DNA of 64,000 bases, from positions 154,321 through 218,320 of the forward strand of contig CAMYJH010000010.1 in NCBI GenBank assembly GCA_947258715.1, given 5' to 3'. The notes under the pieces were generated by a model. That model saw nothing but the letters and a program-made list of their open reading frames with translations. It was not told where the DNA came from and did no database searches. The DNA comes from an uncultured Gammaproteobacteria bacterium. Its GTDB lineage: Bacteria; Pseudomonadota; Gammaproteobacteria; HK1. The first letter of the stretch is position 1. The number at the start of each line of letters is the position of its first letter. Positions 54,796 through 63,991 of this stretch are shown here, in pieces. A program made the position numbers and the translations under genes.

Positions 54796-54950
54796 GGAAA
54801 ATTCTTTAACTATATGTTTTTAATGATAAATCTTCTGCGTGGCGAAGAAATCGCTGATTTGAAGAATCCTGAAGCGTGGCGCGCAGTTGGGTCGCTTACC
54901 GGCAAGTCGTCCACAGTTTTATCCACAGATTTTGTGGATAATCATCCACA
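54796..54950. promoter_or_regulatory. DnaA-box cluster with adjacent AT-rich segment
   Basis: Two perfect 9-mers lie in opposite orientation: TTATCCACA at 54919-54927 and TGTGGATAA at 54933-54941. TCGTCCACA (54907-54915) and TCATCCACA (54942-54950) are one- or two-mismatch boxes. About 75 bases to the left is an AT-rich tract (54796-54834). This is the layout of a replication origin or of a DnaA-titrating or DnaA-controlled site; dnaA, dnaN, gyrB and parAB are not in the window. Confidence 0.6.
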
Positions 54951-55052
54951 CTAAAGCCGGCCAGAGCCTTAAACGAAGTAGATAAGAAAGGGCCTTAACT
55001 CCGGCCCATAAGTTGACGTCGACGCAAACGGGATCTGGGCCGGGGCAGCCGT

Positions 55053-56519
55053 TTACTCGACTCGCTTCATGAGCCTGCCCGGGGTCGGCTCTCCCCTGGG
55101 ATAGTCGCCGTTGATCAGCCTGAGTTGGGCCTCGGCGTAGCTGCTCAACCCCGAACGGGCCGCAAGGGCTGAATAGCGGGTGCTGGCGTTTGCTCGCAGC
55201 AAGGCGATGCGGCGCCCCTTCGCCAGCGCCCGCTGTTCCTGGCTGAGCGCTCTCAGGCTCAAGGAAGTGTTGAGAAATTCGGTGCGATACTTGCGGTTGT
55301 TGCCCTTATCCTTGCGCGCGCCGACGAAAATGTACGCCTTATCCTGAAAATAAACCACGGTGAACCGAGCCAGTCGCTGCCCGAACGGCGTTTTTGCCAA
55401 GGCGAGCGCGGTGTAGGCGGGGAACTCACCTGCGCTGAGGGCCTGTCCCTGGATGGGTTGAAGCTTGAGCCGCTCTTTAATGAACAGCTCCGGCGGTATT
55501 CGCTTATTCAGGTCCCGCAGGAAAACCTGCAAAAGGGCGTCGTTAGCGGGTGGCACCGCCAGCAGGCGGTCGGGGCGATTCTCCACCCGCCAGCCTTCGG
55601 GGAAACGGAGACTTAATCCCAGGTCGGCATGGTAGAAATCCCGACCGCGCAGCACACCTTGCTTGACTCCGGGCCCGTAGGTAAGGCCGGAAATGGTGTT
55701 CAGATACAGCTCTCGATTGACCCTCGTTCGTCGACCGGAGGCCGCCAGGGCGCCAGCCTTGCCCACCACTTGCTGAAGCCGCGTGTCGCTGTCCGGATGG
55801 GTGGAAAATAGTCCGTGGTAGACGTTGGGTTCGCGCCCTTCACGTCTTGCGCGATCCACCTCGAAGCTTTCCTGGGCCTTGAGCACGCGGATGACCTGGA
55901 GCATGGCATTGGGGTCGTAGCCAGCCCGGGCCAGGTATTCGGCGCCCAGGCCGTCGGCCTCGAGCTCGTGTTCGCGCCCATATCCCCGGATGAGCGCGCC
56001 ACCGAAAAGCGAATAGACGTTCTGCGCGGCCGCGCCGCGCAGCTCAGGCAGCAGAATCGCGCCTATTGTGTAACCGAGACCGGCTGCCTGCTGGGCGGTG
56101 TACTGGCGTACGCTGTGACGCGCGGTTACGTGGCCGATTTCGTGTCCAAGAACAGCGGCAAGTTCGGCCTCCGAATTGAGCATCGCCAGCATCCCGCGGG
56201 TGACGTAGATGTATCCGCCAGGGAGGGCGAAGGCGTTGACATCCGCGCTGTCGAGTACGGTGAAACGGTAGACCAGATTGGGGCGGTGACTGCGGGTGGC
56301 CAGCCGATCGCCAACCTGCTGCACGTAGTTCTGGAGACCGGCGTCCTCATATCGGCCGTATTCGTTAAGGATCTCGTCGTGGGTCTGGCGGCCGATGGCG
56401 AGTTCCCGCGACTCGTCCATGAGCACGAAGTCGCTCTGGCCGGTGACCGGGTTCTGGGCGCAGGCACAAAGCACGCAGACGGCGACCCAACCAGCGACGA
56501 AGATCTTCATTTTTGCCAT
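55053..56519 (-). CDS. M48-family metalloprotease (BepA/LoiP-like)
   Basis: A 488-residue exported zinc protease. The signal IFVAGWVAVCVLCACAQNPV carries a lipobox-like LCAC, so it may be a lipoprotein. NPVTGQSDFVLMDESRELAIG follows, the zinc motif is LGHEIGHVTARHS near residue 145, and the third ligand is in HELEADGLGAEYLARAG. The C-terminal 230 residues (FYHADLGLSLRFPEGWRVEN and on) are a separate domain found in YfgC-type proteins. It probably degrades or assembles outer-membrane proteins in the periplasm. ATG 56519 is clear. Confidence 0.92.
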   Translation of the reverse strand: MAKMKIFVAGWVAVCVLCACAQNPVTGQSDFVLMDESRELAIGRQTHDEILNEYGRYEDAGLQNYVQQVGDRLATRSHRPNLVYRFTVLDSADVNAFALPGGYIYVTRGMLAMLNSEAELAAVLGHEIGHVTARHSVRQYTAQQAAGLGYTIGAILLPELRGAAAQNVYSLFGGALIRGYGREHELEADGLGAEYLARAGYDPNAMLQVIRVLKAQESFEVDRARREGREPNVYHGLFSTHPDSDTRLQQVVGKAGALAASGRRTRVNRELYLNTISGLTYGPGVKQGVLRGRDFYHADLGLSLRFPEGWRVENRPDRLLAVPPANDALLQVFLRDLNKRIPPELFIKERLKLQPIQGQALSAGEFPAYTALALAKTPFGQRLARFTVVYFQDKAYIFVGARKDKGNNRKYRTEFLNTSLSLRALSQEQRALAKGRRIALLRANASTRYSALAARSGLSSYAEAQLRLINGDYPRGEPTPGRLMKRVE

Positions 56520-56799
56520 CTAGCGCATAATACGGACCGTTCCTCTTCGACGGGAGATGCGGTCCGAAACTCGGAATGACTCCGGCACGTTTATCTACGA
56601 GACACCTGCGTAGACTCCGGGGTTCCCTCCGTCTGGCAACGAGGGGGAGCGACGGGAGGAGTGTAGAAAAGGAGCGCGCGAGCGGGATCGGACACTTGCC
56701 ATATAAAACACGGTTTTAATCGTCTGCCAATCGTTGGCGAAGGCGTGAAGAGGAGAAGCGGGCGAATGCAGGGCCCGGCTTTCAAGCACCTTCCCGCGC

Positions 56800-57609
56800 T
56801 CAATCCAGCAGGCGCAGCGCGGCCGGATGACGCACCGTAATGCGAAGCTCACCCCTGCGACGCTCCACATAGCCTCGAACCTCAACCCGGCGCCCGGCGA
56901 GGGCGCGAAGCGCGAACTGCTTAAAGTGGATCAGGTCTTCCTTGGGCACCCGAACGGCCACCTTGGGCGCGAGATTGAGCCAGAGATTCTTTCTACCCTC
57001 GCCGACGCGCTCGACTTTTCCGCCGACGATATGAAATCCGCGCGCCGTTGCCTTCAGTCTATTGGCGGCAACGGTTTGGAAACGATCCAGCCGCCAGATG
57101 CCGAGGCCGGCTTCGCGCGCAGCACGCTCCAGGGCCGCGTAACAAGAGTAATTCCACTCGTTGGGTGGCACCACCAGGGTCGTAGCCAGCCCGGCCGTCA
57201 GCACCTGCGCCTGGACGTTGAGTCCGCTGGGGAGAAAAACGTGGGCCAGTAGGCGACCGTAGCGGTCATAGCGTTCGGCATCGAAGCGCAGCCTCACCCG
57301 GGCACCGGGTGCCGCGAGGGACTCGAGGAAAGTCCTGGCGGGTTCGGCCATGGGCTCCGACGGACGATCATCGTGACCGAGTTCCGGCGTATTGATGCCC
57401 AGCAGCCTCACCCGGCGCCGGTCGGAGAGCTCCAGGGTGTCGCCGTCAAAGACCTGGCGCACGACGCCGCGGTCGTCATAGCGGAAAGAAGGACAAAGCG
57501 GCTCGGAATCCGCGGCGGGCCCACCAGGGATCGACAGCAGAGCCGCAGCCGCGGCGAAAAATGAAACGGCGCCCCTGAATCGCGCCCTGCGTGGTCGGTA
57601 GTCGGTCAC
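56800..57609 (-). CDS. Exported thermonuclease (SNase) family protein
   Basis: A 269-residue protein with a signal-like start (FRGAVSFFAAAAALLSIPGG) and a staphylococcal nuclease domain: VVRQVFDGDTLELSDRRRVR, LLGINTPELGH with the catalytic D/R set, and ERYDRYGRLLAHVFLPSG. A C-terminal OB-like part (VEVRGYVERRRGELRITVRH) follows. It may cleave nucleic acids in the periplasm or outside. GTG 57609 is the start. It lies 38 bases downstream of rpmE, likely in the same transcript. Confidence 0.88.
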   Translation of the reverse strand: MTDYRPRRARFRGAVSFFAAAAALLSIPGGPAADSEPLCPSFRYDDRGVVRQVFDGDTLELSDRRRVRLLGINTPELGHDDRPSEPMAEPARTFLESLAAPGARVRLRFDAERYDRYGRLLAHVFLPSGLNVQAQVLTAGLATTLVVPPNEWNYSCYAALERAAREAGLGIWRLDRFQTVAANRLKATARGFHIVGGKVERVGEGRKNLWLNLAPKVAVRVPKEDLIHFKQFALRALAGRRVEVRGYVERRRGELRITVRHPAALRLLD

Positions 57610-57647
57610 CGGCGGTGGCGCGACCCCACGACACGACTGCGATGGCG

Positions 57648-57851
57648 TCAGCCCAGGCCGTACCTGCGGCGGAACTTATCCACCCGGCCGGCCGTGTCCA
57701 TGATCTTCTGCTGGCCGGTGTAGAACGGATGGCAGGCGGAGCAGACCTCCAAGTGCAAATCTTCCCCCAGGGTGGAGCGGGTCTTGAAAGAGTTGCCGCA
57801 GCTGCAGTTGACGCTGATCTCTTTGTATTCGGGATGAATATCCTTTTTCAT
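57648..57851 (-). CDS. rpmE: 50S ribosomal protein L31
   Basis: 67 residues. [20 protein letters not shown] opens it, and CSCG together with [12 protein letters not shown] marks the zinc-binding C+ form, whereas the paralogous YkgM form lacks these cysteines. It is a late-binding 50S protein. ATG 57851 is preceded by a purine-rich stretch. Confidence 0.96.
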   Translation of the reverse strand: MKKDIHPEYKEISVNCSCGNSFKTRSTLGEDLHLEVCSACHPFYTGQQKIMDTAGRVDKFRRRYGLG

Positions 57852-57984
57852 GACGGTTCTCGAAAAGCGGTTGAAGAAGTCACTTCAGCTCTTGAAAAGG
57901 GCGCGCGATTCTATAGCAGTTTCTCGCCGGGCGCAAAAACCCCCGCGGGCGGCGCGGCCGGTAAATCGGGTTCTGGCAGCATTT

Positions 57985-59451
57985 TCAATCGATGCCGAGG
58001 TCGTTCCAGATGGCGTCGATACGGGCCTTGACCTCCCGGCTCATGGCGATGGGCCTGCCCCACTCGCGGTTCGTCTCTCCGGGCCACTTCGCGGTTGCGT
58101 CGAGTCCTAACTTTGAGCCCAAGCCGGCGACGGGTGACGCGAAATCGAGATAATCGATTGGCGTATTGTCGACGATCGTTATGTCGCGGGCGGGATCGGT
58201 GCGGGTCGTGATCGCCCAGATCACGTCTTTCCAGTCGCGCACGTTGACGTCGTCGTCTGTGACGACGACGAACTTGGTGTACATGAACTGGCGGAGATAA
58301 GACCATACCGCGAACATTAAACGCTTGGCGTGTCCCGGATACTGTTTACGCATGCTCACCAGCGCCATGCGGTAAGAGCAGCCTTCAGGTGGAAGATAGA
58401 AATCGACGATCTCGGGAAACTGCTTTTGCAGAATGGGAACGAACACTTCGTTCAAAGCGACGCCCAGCACCGCCGGCTCGTCCGGCGGGCGTCCGGTGTA
58501 GGTGCTGTGGTAGATGGGTGCGTTCCGGTGGCTGATTCGCTCCACGGTGAACACTGGGAAAGTCTCCACTTCGTTATAGTAGCCGGTGTGATCGCCGAAG
58601 GGGCCCTCGGGCGCGGTGTCGCCGGGGTGAATGAATCCTTCGAGCACGATTTCGGCGTTTGCCGGAACCCGAAGATCACCGACCGTGCAGTCTACTAACT
58701 CGGTGCGCGCGCCGCGAAGAAGTCCGGCAAATGCAAACTCCGAAAGCGTGTCAGGCACCGGGGTCACCGCGGCGAGCATGGTCGCTGGATCGGCGCCCAG
58801 CGCAACGGCTACTGGAAACGGTTTACCCGGATGCTTGTGGCACCAGTCGCGGTAATCCAGCGCGCCGCCACGATGGGCGAGCCAGCGCATAGTGACGCGG
58901 TTTCTGTCGATCACCTGCTGGCGGTAGATGCCTAAGTTCTGCCGCGAACGGCTGGGACCCTGTGTCACTACCAGCCCCCATGTGATCAGCGGGCCGGCGT
59001 CGTCGGGCCAGCAGGTTTGAACCGGAAGCGAGGAAAGGTCGACCTCGCTGCCTTCGATCATGTTCGTTCGGCAGGCTGCGACGCGGACGATTTTGGGCGC
59101 CATGTCTAGCACCTTCTTGAAAACGGGCAGCGACTTCCAGGCGTCTTTCATCCCTTTTGGAGGCTCCGGCTCCTTGAGATAAGCCAGCAGACGACCGATT
59201 TCCCGCATGCCATTCACCGACTCCTGGCCCATGCCCAGCGCGACCCGGAGCGGCGTTCCAAACAAATTCCCCAGCACCGGAATGTCGTGTCCTTTCGGGC
59301 GCTCGAAAATCAGTGCCGGTCCGCCGGCGCGAAGGGTGCGATCGCAGACCTCGGTTATCTCGAGCCTGGGATCGATCTCGACCGCGATGCGCTTGAGTTC
59401 ACGACGCCGCTCCAGCTGTCCGATGAAGTCGCGTAAATCCCGGTATTTCAT
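57985..59451 (-). CDS. ubiD: UbiD-family decarboxylase
   Basis: A 488-residue prenylated-FMN decarboxylase. Family blocks include [54 protein letters not shown], the [14 protein letters not shown] segment with the E-R-E type active site, and [20 protein letters not shown]. In ubiquinone synthesis it removes the carboxyl of 3-octaprenyl-4-hydroxybenzoate using cofactor from UbiX, which is not in the window. Length fits UbiD. It is followed by xthA upstream on the same strand. Confidence 0.93.
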   Translation of the reverse strand: MKYRDLRDFIGQLERRRELKRIAVEIDPRLEITEVCDRTLRAGGPALIFERPKGHDIPVLGNLFGTPLRVALGMGQESVNGMREIGRLLAYLKEPEPPKGMKDAWKSLPVFKKVLDMAPKIVRVAACRTNMIEGSEVDLSSLPVQTCWPDDAGPLITWGLVVTQGPSRSRQNLGIYRQQVIDRNRVTMRWLAHRGGALDYRDWCHKHPGKPFPVAVALGADPATMLAAVTPVPDTLSEFAFAGLLRGARTELVDCTVGDLRVPANAEIVLEGFIHPGDTAPEGPFGDHTGYYNEVETFPVFTVERISHRNAPIYHSTYTGRPPDEPAVLGVALNEVFVPILQKQFPEIVDFYLPPEGCSYRMALVSMRKQYPGHAKRLMFAVWSYLRQFMYTKFVVVTDDDVNVRDWKDVIWAITTRTDPARDITIVDNTPIDYLDFASPVAGLGSKLGLDATAKWPGETNREWGRPIAMSREVKARIDAIWNDLGID

Positions 59452-59478
59452 GCTTAAGAGTGGCGGACCGCGGCGCGA

Positions 59479-60246
59479 TCAGAGTTCGAACTCGGCTACC
59501 ACCGGCGCGTGGTCTGACGGTCGCTCGTTCTTGCGTGGTGATTTATCGACGTAGCAGCTGGCACACGCATCGCACAAGCGGTCCGTGGCGAGCACGAGAT
59601 CGATACGAAGCCCCATATTTCTGCGGAACGCGGCCGCCCGGTAATCCCACCAGCTGAATGTCTTCTCCTCCTGTTCGAACTTGCGAAATACGTCGTGAAA
59701 GCCTAGTTCCAGAATTCTCCCGAGCGCCTCACGCTCCGGCGTGCTGCAGAGGATTTTTTCCCGCCAGGCCTCCGGGTCGTGCACGTCCGAGTCCTCGGGC
59801 GCAATGTTAAAGTCTCCCACGACAACGATATCGCTCCATTCCGCAATCTGCTTGCGGAGATAGTCAGTCACCGCGTCGAGCCATTTGAGCTTGTATCTAT
59901 ACTTCTCTGATCCGACTTCCTGGCCGTTGACCACGTAGAGGTTTACTACCCGCATGCCGCCAGCAGTGGCAGCGATGGTGCGCCGTTCTTCCGTTTCCAA
60001 ATCCAGAATCTGGGTGTCGACTCTTTCTAACTGCGACCTGCTCAAAAGTGCGACGCCGTTGTAAGTCTTTTGTCCGGAGAAAACTGCCTCATATCCGGCG
60101 GCGGCAATTTCGGCAGTGGGGAAATTTTCATCCGTTGACTTGGTTTCCTGAAGCGCCAGCAGGTCCGGCTGGTGGCGGCCAATCCAGTCCACTACCTGAG
60201 GCAGCCGTACTTTGAGTGAATTGACGTTCCAGGTGGCGATCTTCAC
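59479..60246 (-). CDS. xthA: Exodeoxyribonuclease III
   Basis: A 255-residue AP endonuclease/3' exonuclease. KIATWNVNSLKVRLPQVVDW starts it; LLALQETKSTDENFP has the metal-binding E, YVVNGQEVGSEKYRYKLKW follows, VVGDFNIAPEDSDVHDP has the catalytic D/N, and the end SDHAPVVAEFEL carries the catalytic DH. GTG 60246 is chosen since it starts the first strand after AGGAAA; the longer frame is non-homologous. Confidence 0.95.
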   Translation of the reverse strand: MKIATWNVNSLKVRLPQVVDWIGRHQPDLLALQETKSTDENFPTAEIAAAGYEAVFSGQKTYNGVALLSRSQLERVDTQILDLETEERRTIAATAGGMRVVNLYVVNGQEVGSEKYRYKLKWLDAVTDYLRKQIAEWSDIVVVGDFNIAPEDSDVHDPEAWREKILCSTPEREALGRILELGFHDVFRKFEQEEKTFSWWDYRAAAFRRNMGLRIDLVLATDRLCDACASCYVDKSPRKNERPSDHAPVVAEFEL

Positions 60247-60350
60247 TTGGCGCAGATTTCCTTGAAGGCGCGGAATGGGCCCGGTAGTCGGCATATACCT
60301 GAACTCGCCGCCGAGCGCGACTCAGCGCCCGTATCGGGAGCATCGACGGA

Positions 60351-61124
60351 TCAGACCCTAAAGCCGCCGTGCCGGCGACGGACCTCCCAGTCCACCAGGT
60401 AACCGCCTACTGCGAATGCGAGCAGCAGACCGAAGAGGAGCAGCATTACCTGCCACAGTTGCCACTTGGTTATGGCGGTGTAGCGGGATAGCAGGCTGGC
60501 ATCATCTTCGTGCGAGGAATCCCGCTTTACCATGACTACGGGCGTTTCTCCGGAGTCAGATACGGTGGTCTCGAGCTTGGCCTCGAGCTCGTCGATGCGC
60601 TTCTTAAGACGTTGGTTTTCCTCGCTCGCCTGGCGCAGCTTTCGCAGCGCGTCCGCCGGGTTCGCGGCGCTTTTGCCCCCATTCGAGGATTTTTTCTCAA
60701 GCTTCTTGCGCGCCTTGAGCAGATCGGCCTCCATGATCTTGGCGCGTTCTCTCTCGCGGTTGAGCTGGTATTCCAGCTCCGCCGCCAGCTCGCGAGCCTT
60801 CGCCAGCTCGGCCGAGGTTTGTACCAGCTCGGCTTCCAGCCCGTCGGCTTTCTGACTCGGGGTTATGTCTTTGCTCAGATAACGGCCGTCCACCCACCCT
60901 TCCGTGCCGCCCCCGAGCCTTACTTTCACCAAGCCGTTTTTCTTTTCCAGTACTTCGAGCGCAGTGCCGGCCGGCGCCAGAGTGAGAATAGTGCTGCTGA
61001 GCGTGGCTTCCCGGTGCACACCGAGCTTTACGCCCTCGGAAACGTAGGCGACCTCAGCGCGTACGCTGAACGATGCGAGGATGAAGAGCGCCGCAATTCC
61101 CAGCGGTCTGAACCAGTGCTTCAT
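60351..61124 (-). CDS. SH3-domain protein with coiled coil and membrane anchor (YgiM/TIGR04211-like)
   Basis: A 257-residue exported protein. A signal (LGIAALFILASFSVRAEVAY) is followed by a bacterial SH3 domain (VKLGVHREATLSSTILTLAP, GTEGWVDGRYLSKD), a long coiled coil (ELAKARELAAELEYQLNRER; LRQASEENQRLKKRIDELEA) and a final transmembrane helix (LWQVMLLLFGLLLAFAVGGY). This is the YgiM/TIGR04211 plan: SH3 in the periplasm, anchored at the C-terminus. Its ATG overlaps the prlC stop by four bases, so it is translated with it. Its function is not known. Confidence 0.9.
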   Translation of the reverse strand: MKHWFRPLGIAALFILASFSVRAEVAYVSEGVKLGVHREATLSSTILTLAPAGTALEVLEKKNGLVKVRLGGGTEGWVDGRYLSKDITPSQKADGLEAELVQTSAELAKARELAAELEYQLNRERERAKIMEADLLKARKKLEKKSSNGGKSAANPADALRKLRQASEENQRLKKRIDELEAKLETTVSDSGETPVVMVKRDSSHEDDASLLSRYTAITKWQLWQVMLLLFGLLLAFAVGGYLVDWEVRRRHGGFRV

Positions 61125-63193
61125 GCGGCGCTCTCGGCGGTTTCTAACTCGGTGCTGATGCCGCTGTGGCGCAGCAGAGCGTCGCTGTTTGGCTCGCGTC
61201 CGCGAAATTCGACAAAGGCCACCATCGCGTCGCGAGTTCCACCCTGTTCCAAAACCGCATGGAGGAATTCAAGCCCGGTCTTGCGATCGAATATGCCTCG
61301 TTCTTCAAATTTGGAGAATGCGTCGCTGGAAAGCACCTCGGCCCACTTGTAGCTGTAGTATCCGGCGCCGTATCCGCCCGCGAAGACGTGAGAGAAGCTG
61401 TGGGCGAATCGGTTAAAAGCCGGCGGCCTGATCACGGCGACTTCGTCACGGACTTCATCCAGCACGCGCTGAATCAAATCCGGCTGGCCGTCGTATTCCG
61501 CGTGCAGGCGGAAATCGAACAGCGCGAATTCCAGCTGACGCACGGTCAACATTCCGGCGTGGAAATTTTTCGCCGCGCGCATGCGTTCGTAAAGCGTATC
61601 GGGCAGAGGCTCTCTGGTTCGGTAGTGCGAGGCAAACAAGGATAGCGCCGCACGCTCCCAGCAGAAGTTTTCCATGAACTGGCTCGGCAGCTCCACTGCA
61701 TCCCATTCAACACCATTGATGCCGGAGACGCCGGCGCGTTCGACGCGCGTGAGCATGTGGTGAAGTCCGTGTCCGAACTCGTGAAACAGGGTAACGACTT
61801 CGTCGTGGGTCAGCAGCGAAGGTTCGTTACCCACGGGCGGCGTGAAATTGCAGGTGAGGTAAGCGACCGGCGTCTGCACTCCCTTGTTGTCGCGCCTTCG
61901 CACCCGACATTCGTCCATCCATGCGCCACCGCGCTTACCGGGGCGGGCGTAAGGGTCCAGGTAGAACGCGCCGCGTCGCTCATCGTTTTCGTCGTGAATC
62001 TCGAAAAAACGCACGTCCGGGTGCCAGACGTCGACGCCGTCCACCGGGGTGAATCGCAGGCCATAGAGCCGCCCGGCGACTTCAAACAGACCATTTACGA
62101 CCTCGGGCGCAGAAAAGTACGGCCTCAGTTCCTCCTGCGACACGGCGAATTTCTTCTTTTTCAGTTTCTCAGCATAGTAGGCGACGTCCCATGAGTTCAG
62201 GCAGCCCTTTCCGTCCGTCTCCTTGGCATACATCTCGAGTTCCTCGAACTCATTCGCGGCAACGGGTTTTGCTCGTTTTGCAAGATCGCGAATGAAGGTG
62301 AAGACCGCGCCGCAGCTCGGCGCCATTTTTCTTTCAAGCGAAAGCTCGGCATAGCTTTCGTAACCCAGCAGCCTCGCCATTTCCTGGCGAAGCGCCAGGG
62401 TCTCATGCATCAGTTTGCCGTTATCCCATTTCCCGGCGTTGGGACCCTTGTCCGAGGCGCGCGTGGCGTAAGCTTCATAAACCTCGCGCCGAAGCACCTC
62501 GTCGTCTGCATACGTCACCACGGCGAGATAGGAGGGAAACTCGAGGTTGATCATCCAGCCCTTCAAGCCCTCACGCTCAGCAATACTCTTCGAAACCGCA
62601 AGTGCGGAATCCGGAAATCCAGAAAGCGCGGATACATCGGTGAAGTGTTTTTTCCACGCCTGAGTTGCGTCGAGCACGTTTTCTTCAAATCTGCTCGCAA
62701 GCTCGGATAGTCTGGTCGAGATTTCCTTGAAGCGTGCTTTGTCTTTGGCACCAAGTGCAACGCCGGCGAGACGAAAATCCCTGATCGCGTTCTTTACCAC
62801 GCGCATTTGAGCCGCATCCAGCTGTTCAAAGACGGGGGTTTCTTCGAGCGACTTAAAGGCCTCGAAAAGTGCCCCGTTTTGTCCCACTTCGGTGGCGTAT
62901 TCACTCAGCTTCGAAAGACAGGCGTTATAGGCGGATCTCAGCTCCGGGTTGTCCGCAACCGAACGCAGATGGCTCACCGGGGACCACGCTTTGTTGAGCC
63001 GGTCGTCGCATTCCTCCAGCGGCGCAACGATAGATTCCCAGCTGCACTCTGCCGACGCGGTCACCTGGGCGATGACTTTGCGGCAGTCTTCAAGCAGGGT
63101 ATCGACTGCCGGAACCACGTGCTGAGGCCGGATTGTGGAGAACTCCGGCAGGGAGTCGAAGCGAAGCAATGGATTGGTCGTGCTCAAAGCCAC
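61121..63193 (-). CDS. prlC: Oligopeptidase A
   Basis: A 690-residue M3 zinc peptidase of the cytoplasm that degrades signal peptides and other oligopeptides. TTNPLLRFDSLPEFSTIRPQ opens it, the zinc site is VVTLFHEFGHGLHHMLTRVE near residue 475 (HEFGH), and NGVEWDAVELPSQFMENFCW follows with the third ligand E. GGYGAGYYSYKWAEVLSSDA gives the substrate tyrosines. Start GTG 63193. It is the first gene of the pair with the SH3 protein, and divergent from fur. Confidence 0.95.
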   Translation of the reverse strand: MALSTTNPLLRFDSLPEFSTIRPQHVVPAVDTLLEDCRKVIAQVTASAECSWESIVAPLEECDDRLNKAWSPVSHLRSVADNPELRSAYNACLSKLSEYATEVGQNGALFEAFKSLEETPVFEQLDAAQMRVVKNAIRDFRLAGVALGAKDKARFKEISTRLSELASRFEENVLDATQAWKKHFTDVSALSGFPDSALAVSKSIAEREGLKGWMINLEFPSYLAVVTYADDEVLRREVYEAYATRASDKGPNAGKWDNGKLMHETLALRQEMARLLGYESYAELSLERKMAPSCGAVFTFIRDLAKRAKPVAANEFEELEMYAKETDGKGCLNSWDVAYYAEKLKKKKFAVSQEELRPYFSAPEVVNGLFEVAGRLYGLRFTPVDGVDVWHPDVRFFEIHDENDERRGAFYLDPYARPGKRGGAWMDECRVRRRDNKGVQTPVAYLTCNFTPPVGNEPSLLTHDEVVTLFHEFGHGLHHMLTRVERAGVSGINGVEWDAVELPSQFMENFCWERAALSLFASHYRTREPLPDTLYERMRAAKNFHAGMLTVRQLEFALFDFRLHAEYDGQPDLIQRVLDEVRDEVAVIRPPAFNRFAHSFSHVFAGGYGAGYYSYKWAEVLSSDAFSKFEERGIFDRKTGLEFLHAVLEQGGTRDAMVAFVEFRGREPNSDALLRHSGISTELETAESAA

Positions 63194-63471
63194 GATTAAG
63201 AAGGCCGCCTATCCCGCTGAAAAGTCGATATTTATAGTAGCAGGCGAAGATCTGGCTGAACAGAAAACTCGGAAACATGGCTTTGCCGGTTCCAAACTGA
63301 CGCGGCAGCAGGACCAGCGAGCAGAATCTGGCGCGATTATTGCCACCGCGACCGGAAACTGGGCTCCGCTTGCGCCTTTCTGGCGAATAATGCGAAGCTT
63401 TTTTTGCACCAAACCTTTCATCTCAACTGTTCGTGGCCTGGCTTTACAGGCCGCGCCGCGGGGACGCAGCG
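63194..63471. promoter_or_regulatory. Divergent prlC / fur promoter region
   Basis: 278 bases between outward-facing genes. Beyond its position I see no clear operator; GGGGAC at 63460-63465 is the likely fur Shine-Dalgarno. Confidence 0.45.
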
Positions 63472-63900
63472 TTGGAAAGCACCGAACTTAAAAAGGCGGG
63501 ACTCAAGGCCACTTTACCGCGGCTTAAGATTCTCGACATCCTGGAAAACAGCAACCAGCGCCACATGAGCGCCGAGGACGTCTATAAGGCGTTGCTGGAC
63601 TTGGGGGAAGAAGTCGGTTTTGCCACCGTATATCGCGTCCTCACGCAGTTCGAAGCCGCGGGCCTTGTAATCCGGCACAACTTCGAGGGCGGTCACGCGG
63701 TGTTCGAGCTGGAGCGTGGTCATCACCACGATCACATCGTGTGCGTGCAGTGCGGGCGGGTGGAAGAGTTTTACGATCAAATTATCGAAGACCGGCAAAG
63801 GGCTGTCGTAGCTTCCAAGGGTTACGAGATCAACGACCACGCGCTGGTAATCTACGGAAACTGCACCAAGATCGACTGTCCCTACCGCTCCCGTGGCTGA
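63472..63900 (+). CDS. fur: Ferric uptake regulator Fur
   Basis: A 142-residue iron-sensing repressor. ELKKAGLKATLPRLKILDIL opens the winged helix, EEVGFATVYRVLTQFEAAGL is the recognition region, and the metal sites are FELERGHHHDHIVCVQCGRV (HHHDHxxCxxC) and EINDHALVIYGNCTKIDCPY with a second cysteine pair. The start is TTG 63472, since the family begins exactly there and the upstream frame has no homology. A Fur-box-like site lies 72 bases after its stop and is not in its own promoter. Confidence 0.95.
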   Translation: MESTELKKAGLKATLPRLKILDILENSNQRHMSAEDVYKALLDLGEEVGFATVYRVLTQFEAAGLVIRHNFEGGHAVFELERGHHHDHIVCVQCGRVEEFYDQIIEDRQRAVVASKGYEINDHALVIYGNCTKIDCPYRSRG

Positions 63901-63972
63901 GCCTCCGGTGCGTGCGGCGGGGTAAAAAAACATGCCTGCCAGGCGCGTCTTGGGGGTATTGCAAGGTTAAAT

Positions 63973-63991
63973 GAGAACGATTATCATTAGC
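63973..63991 (+). promoter_or_regulatory. Fur box
   Basis: GAGAACGATTATCATTAGC matches the 19-bp consensus GATAATGATAATCATTATC at 15 positions. It lies 72 bases after fur and 9 bases from the window end, so it probably controls an iron-uptake gene just outside. Confidence 0.78.

Larger units (their letters stand above)
54482..55052. other. 570-bp gene-free stretch rich in structure
   Basis: Lies between the engB and M48 protease stops. From left: a terminator-like stem read on the minus strand (54493-54546), several GC-rich dyads (for example CCGG..GAACCGG at 54620-54638 and GGGGAAAGTTCCCC near 54690), an AT-rich segment (54796-54834) and a DnaA-box cluster (54907-54950). No coding frame is convincing. 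Confidence 0.6.
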
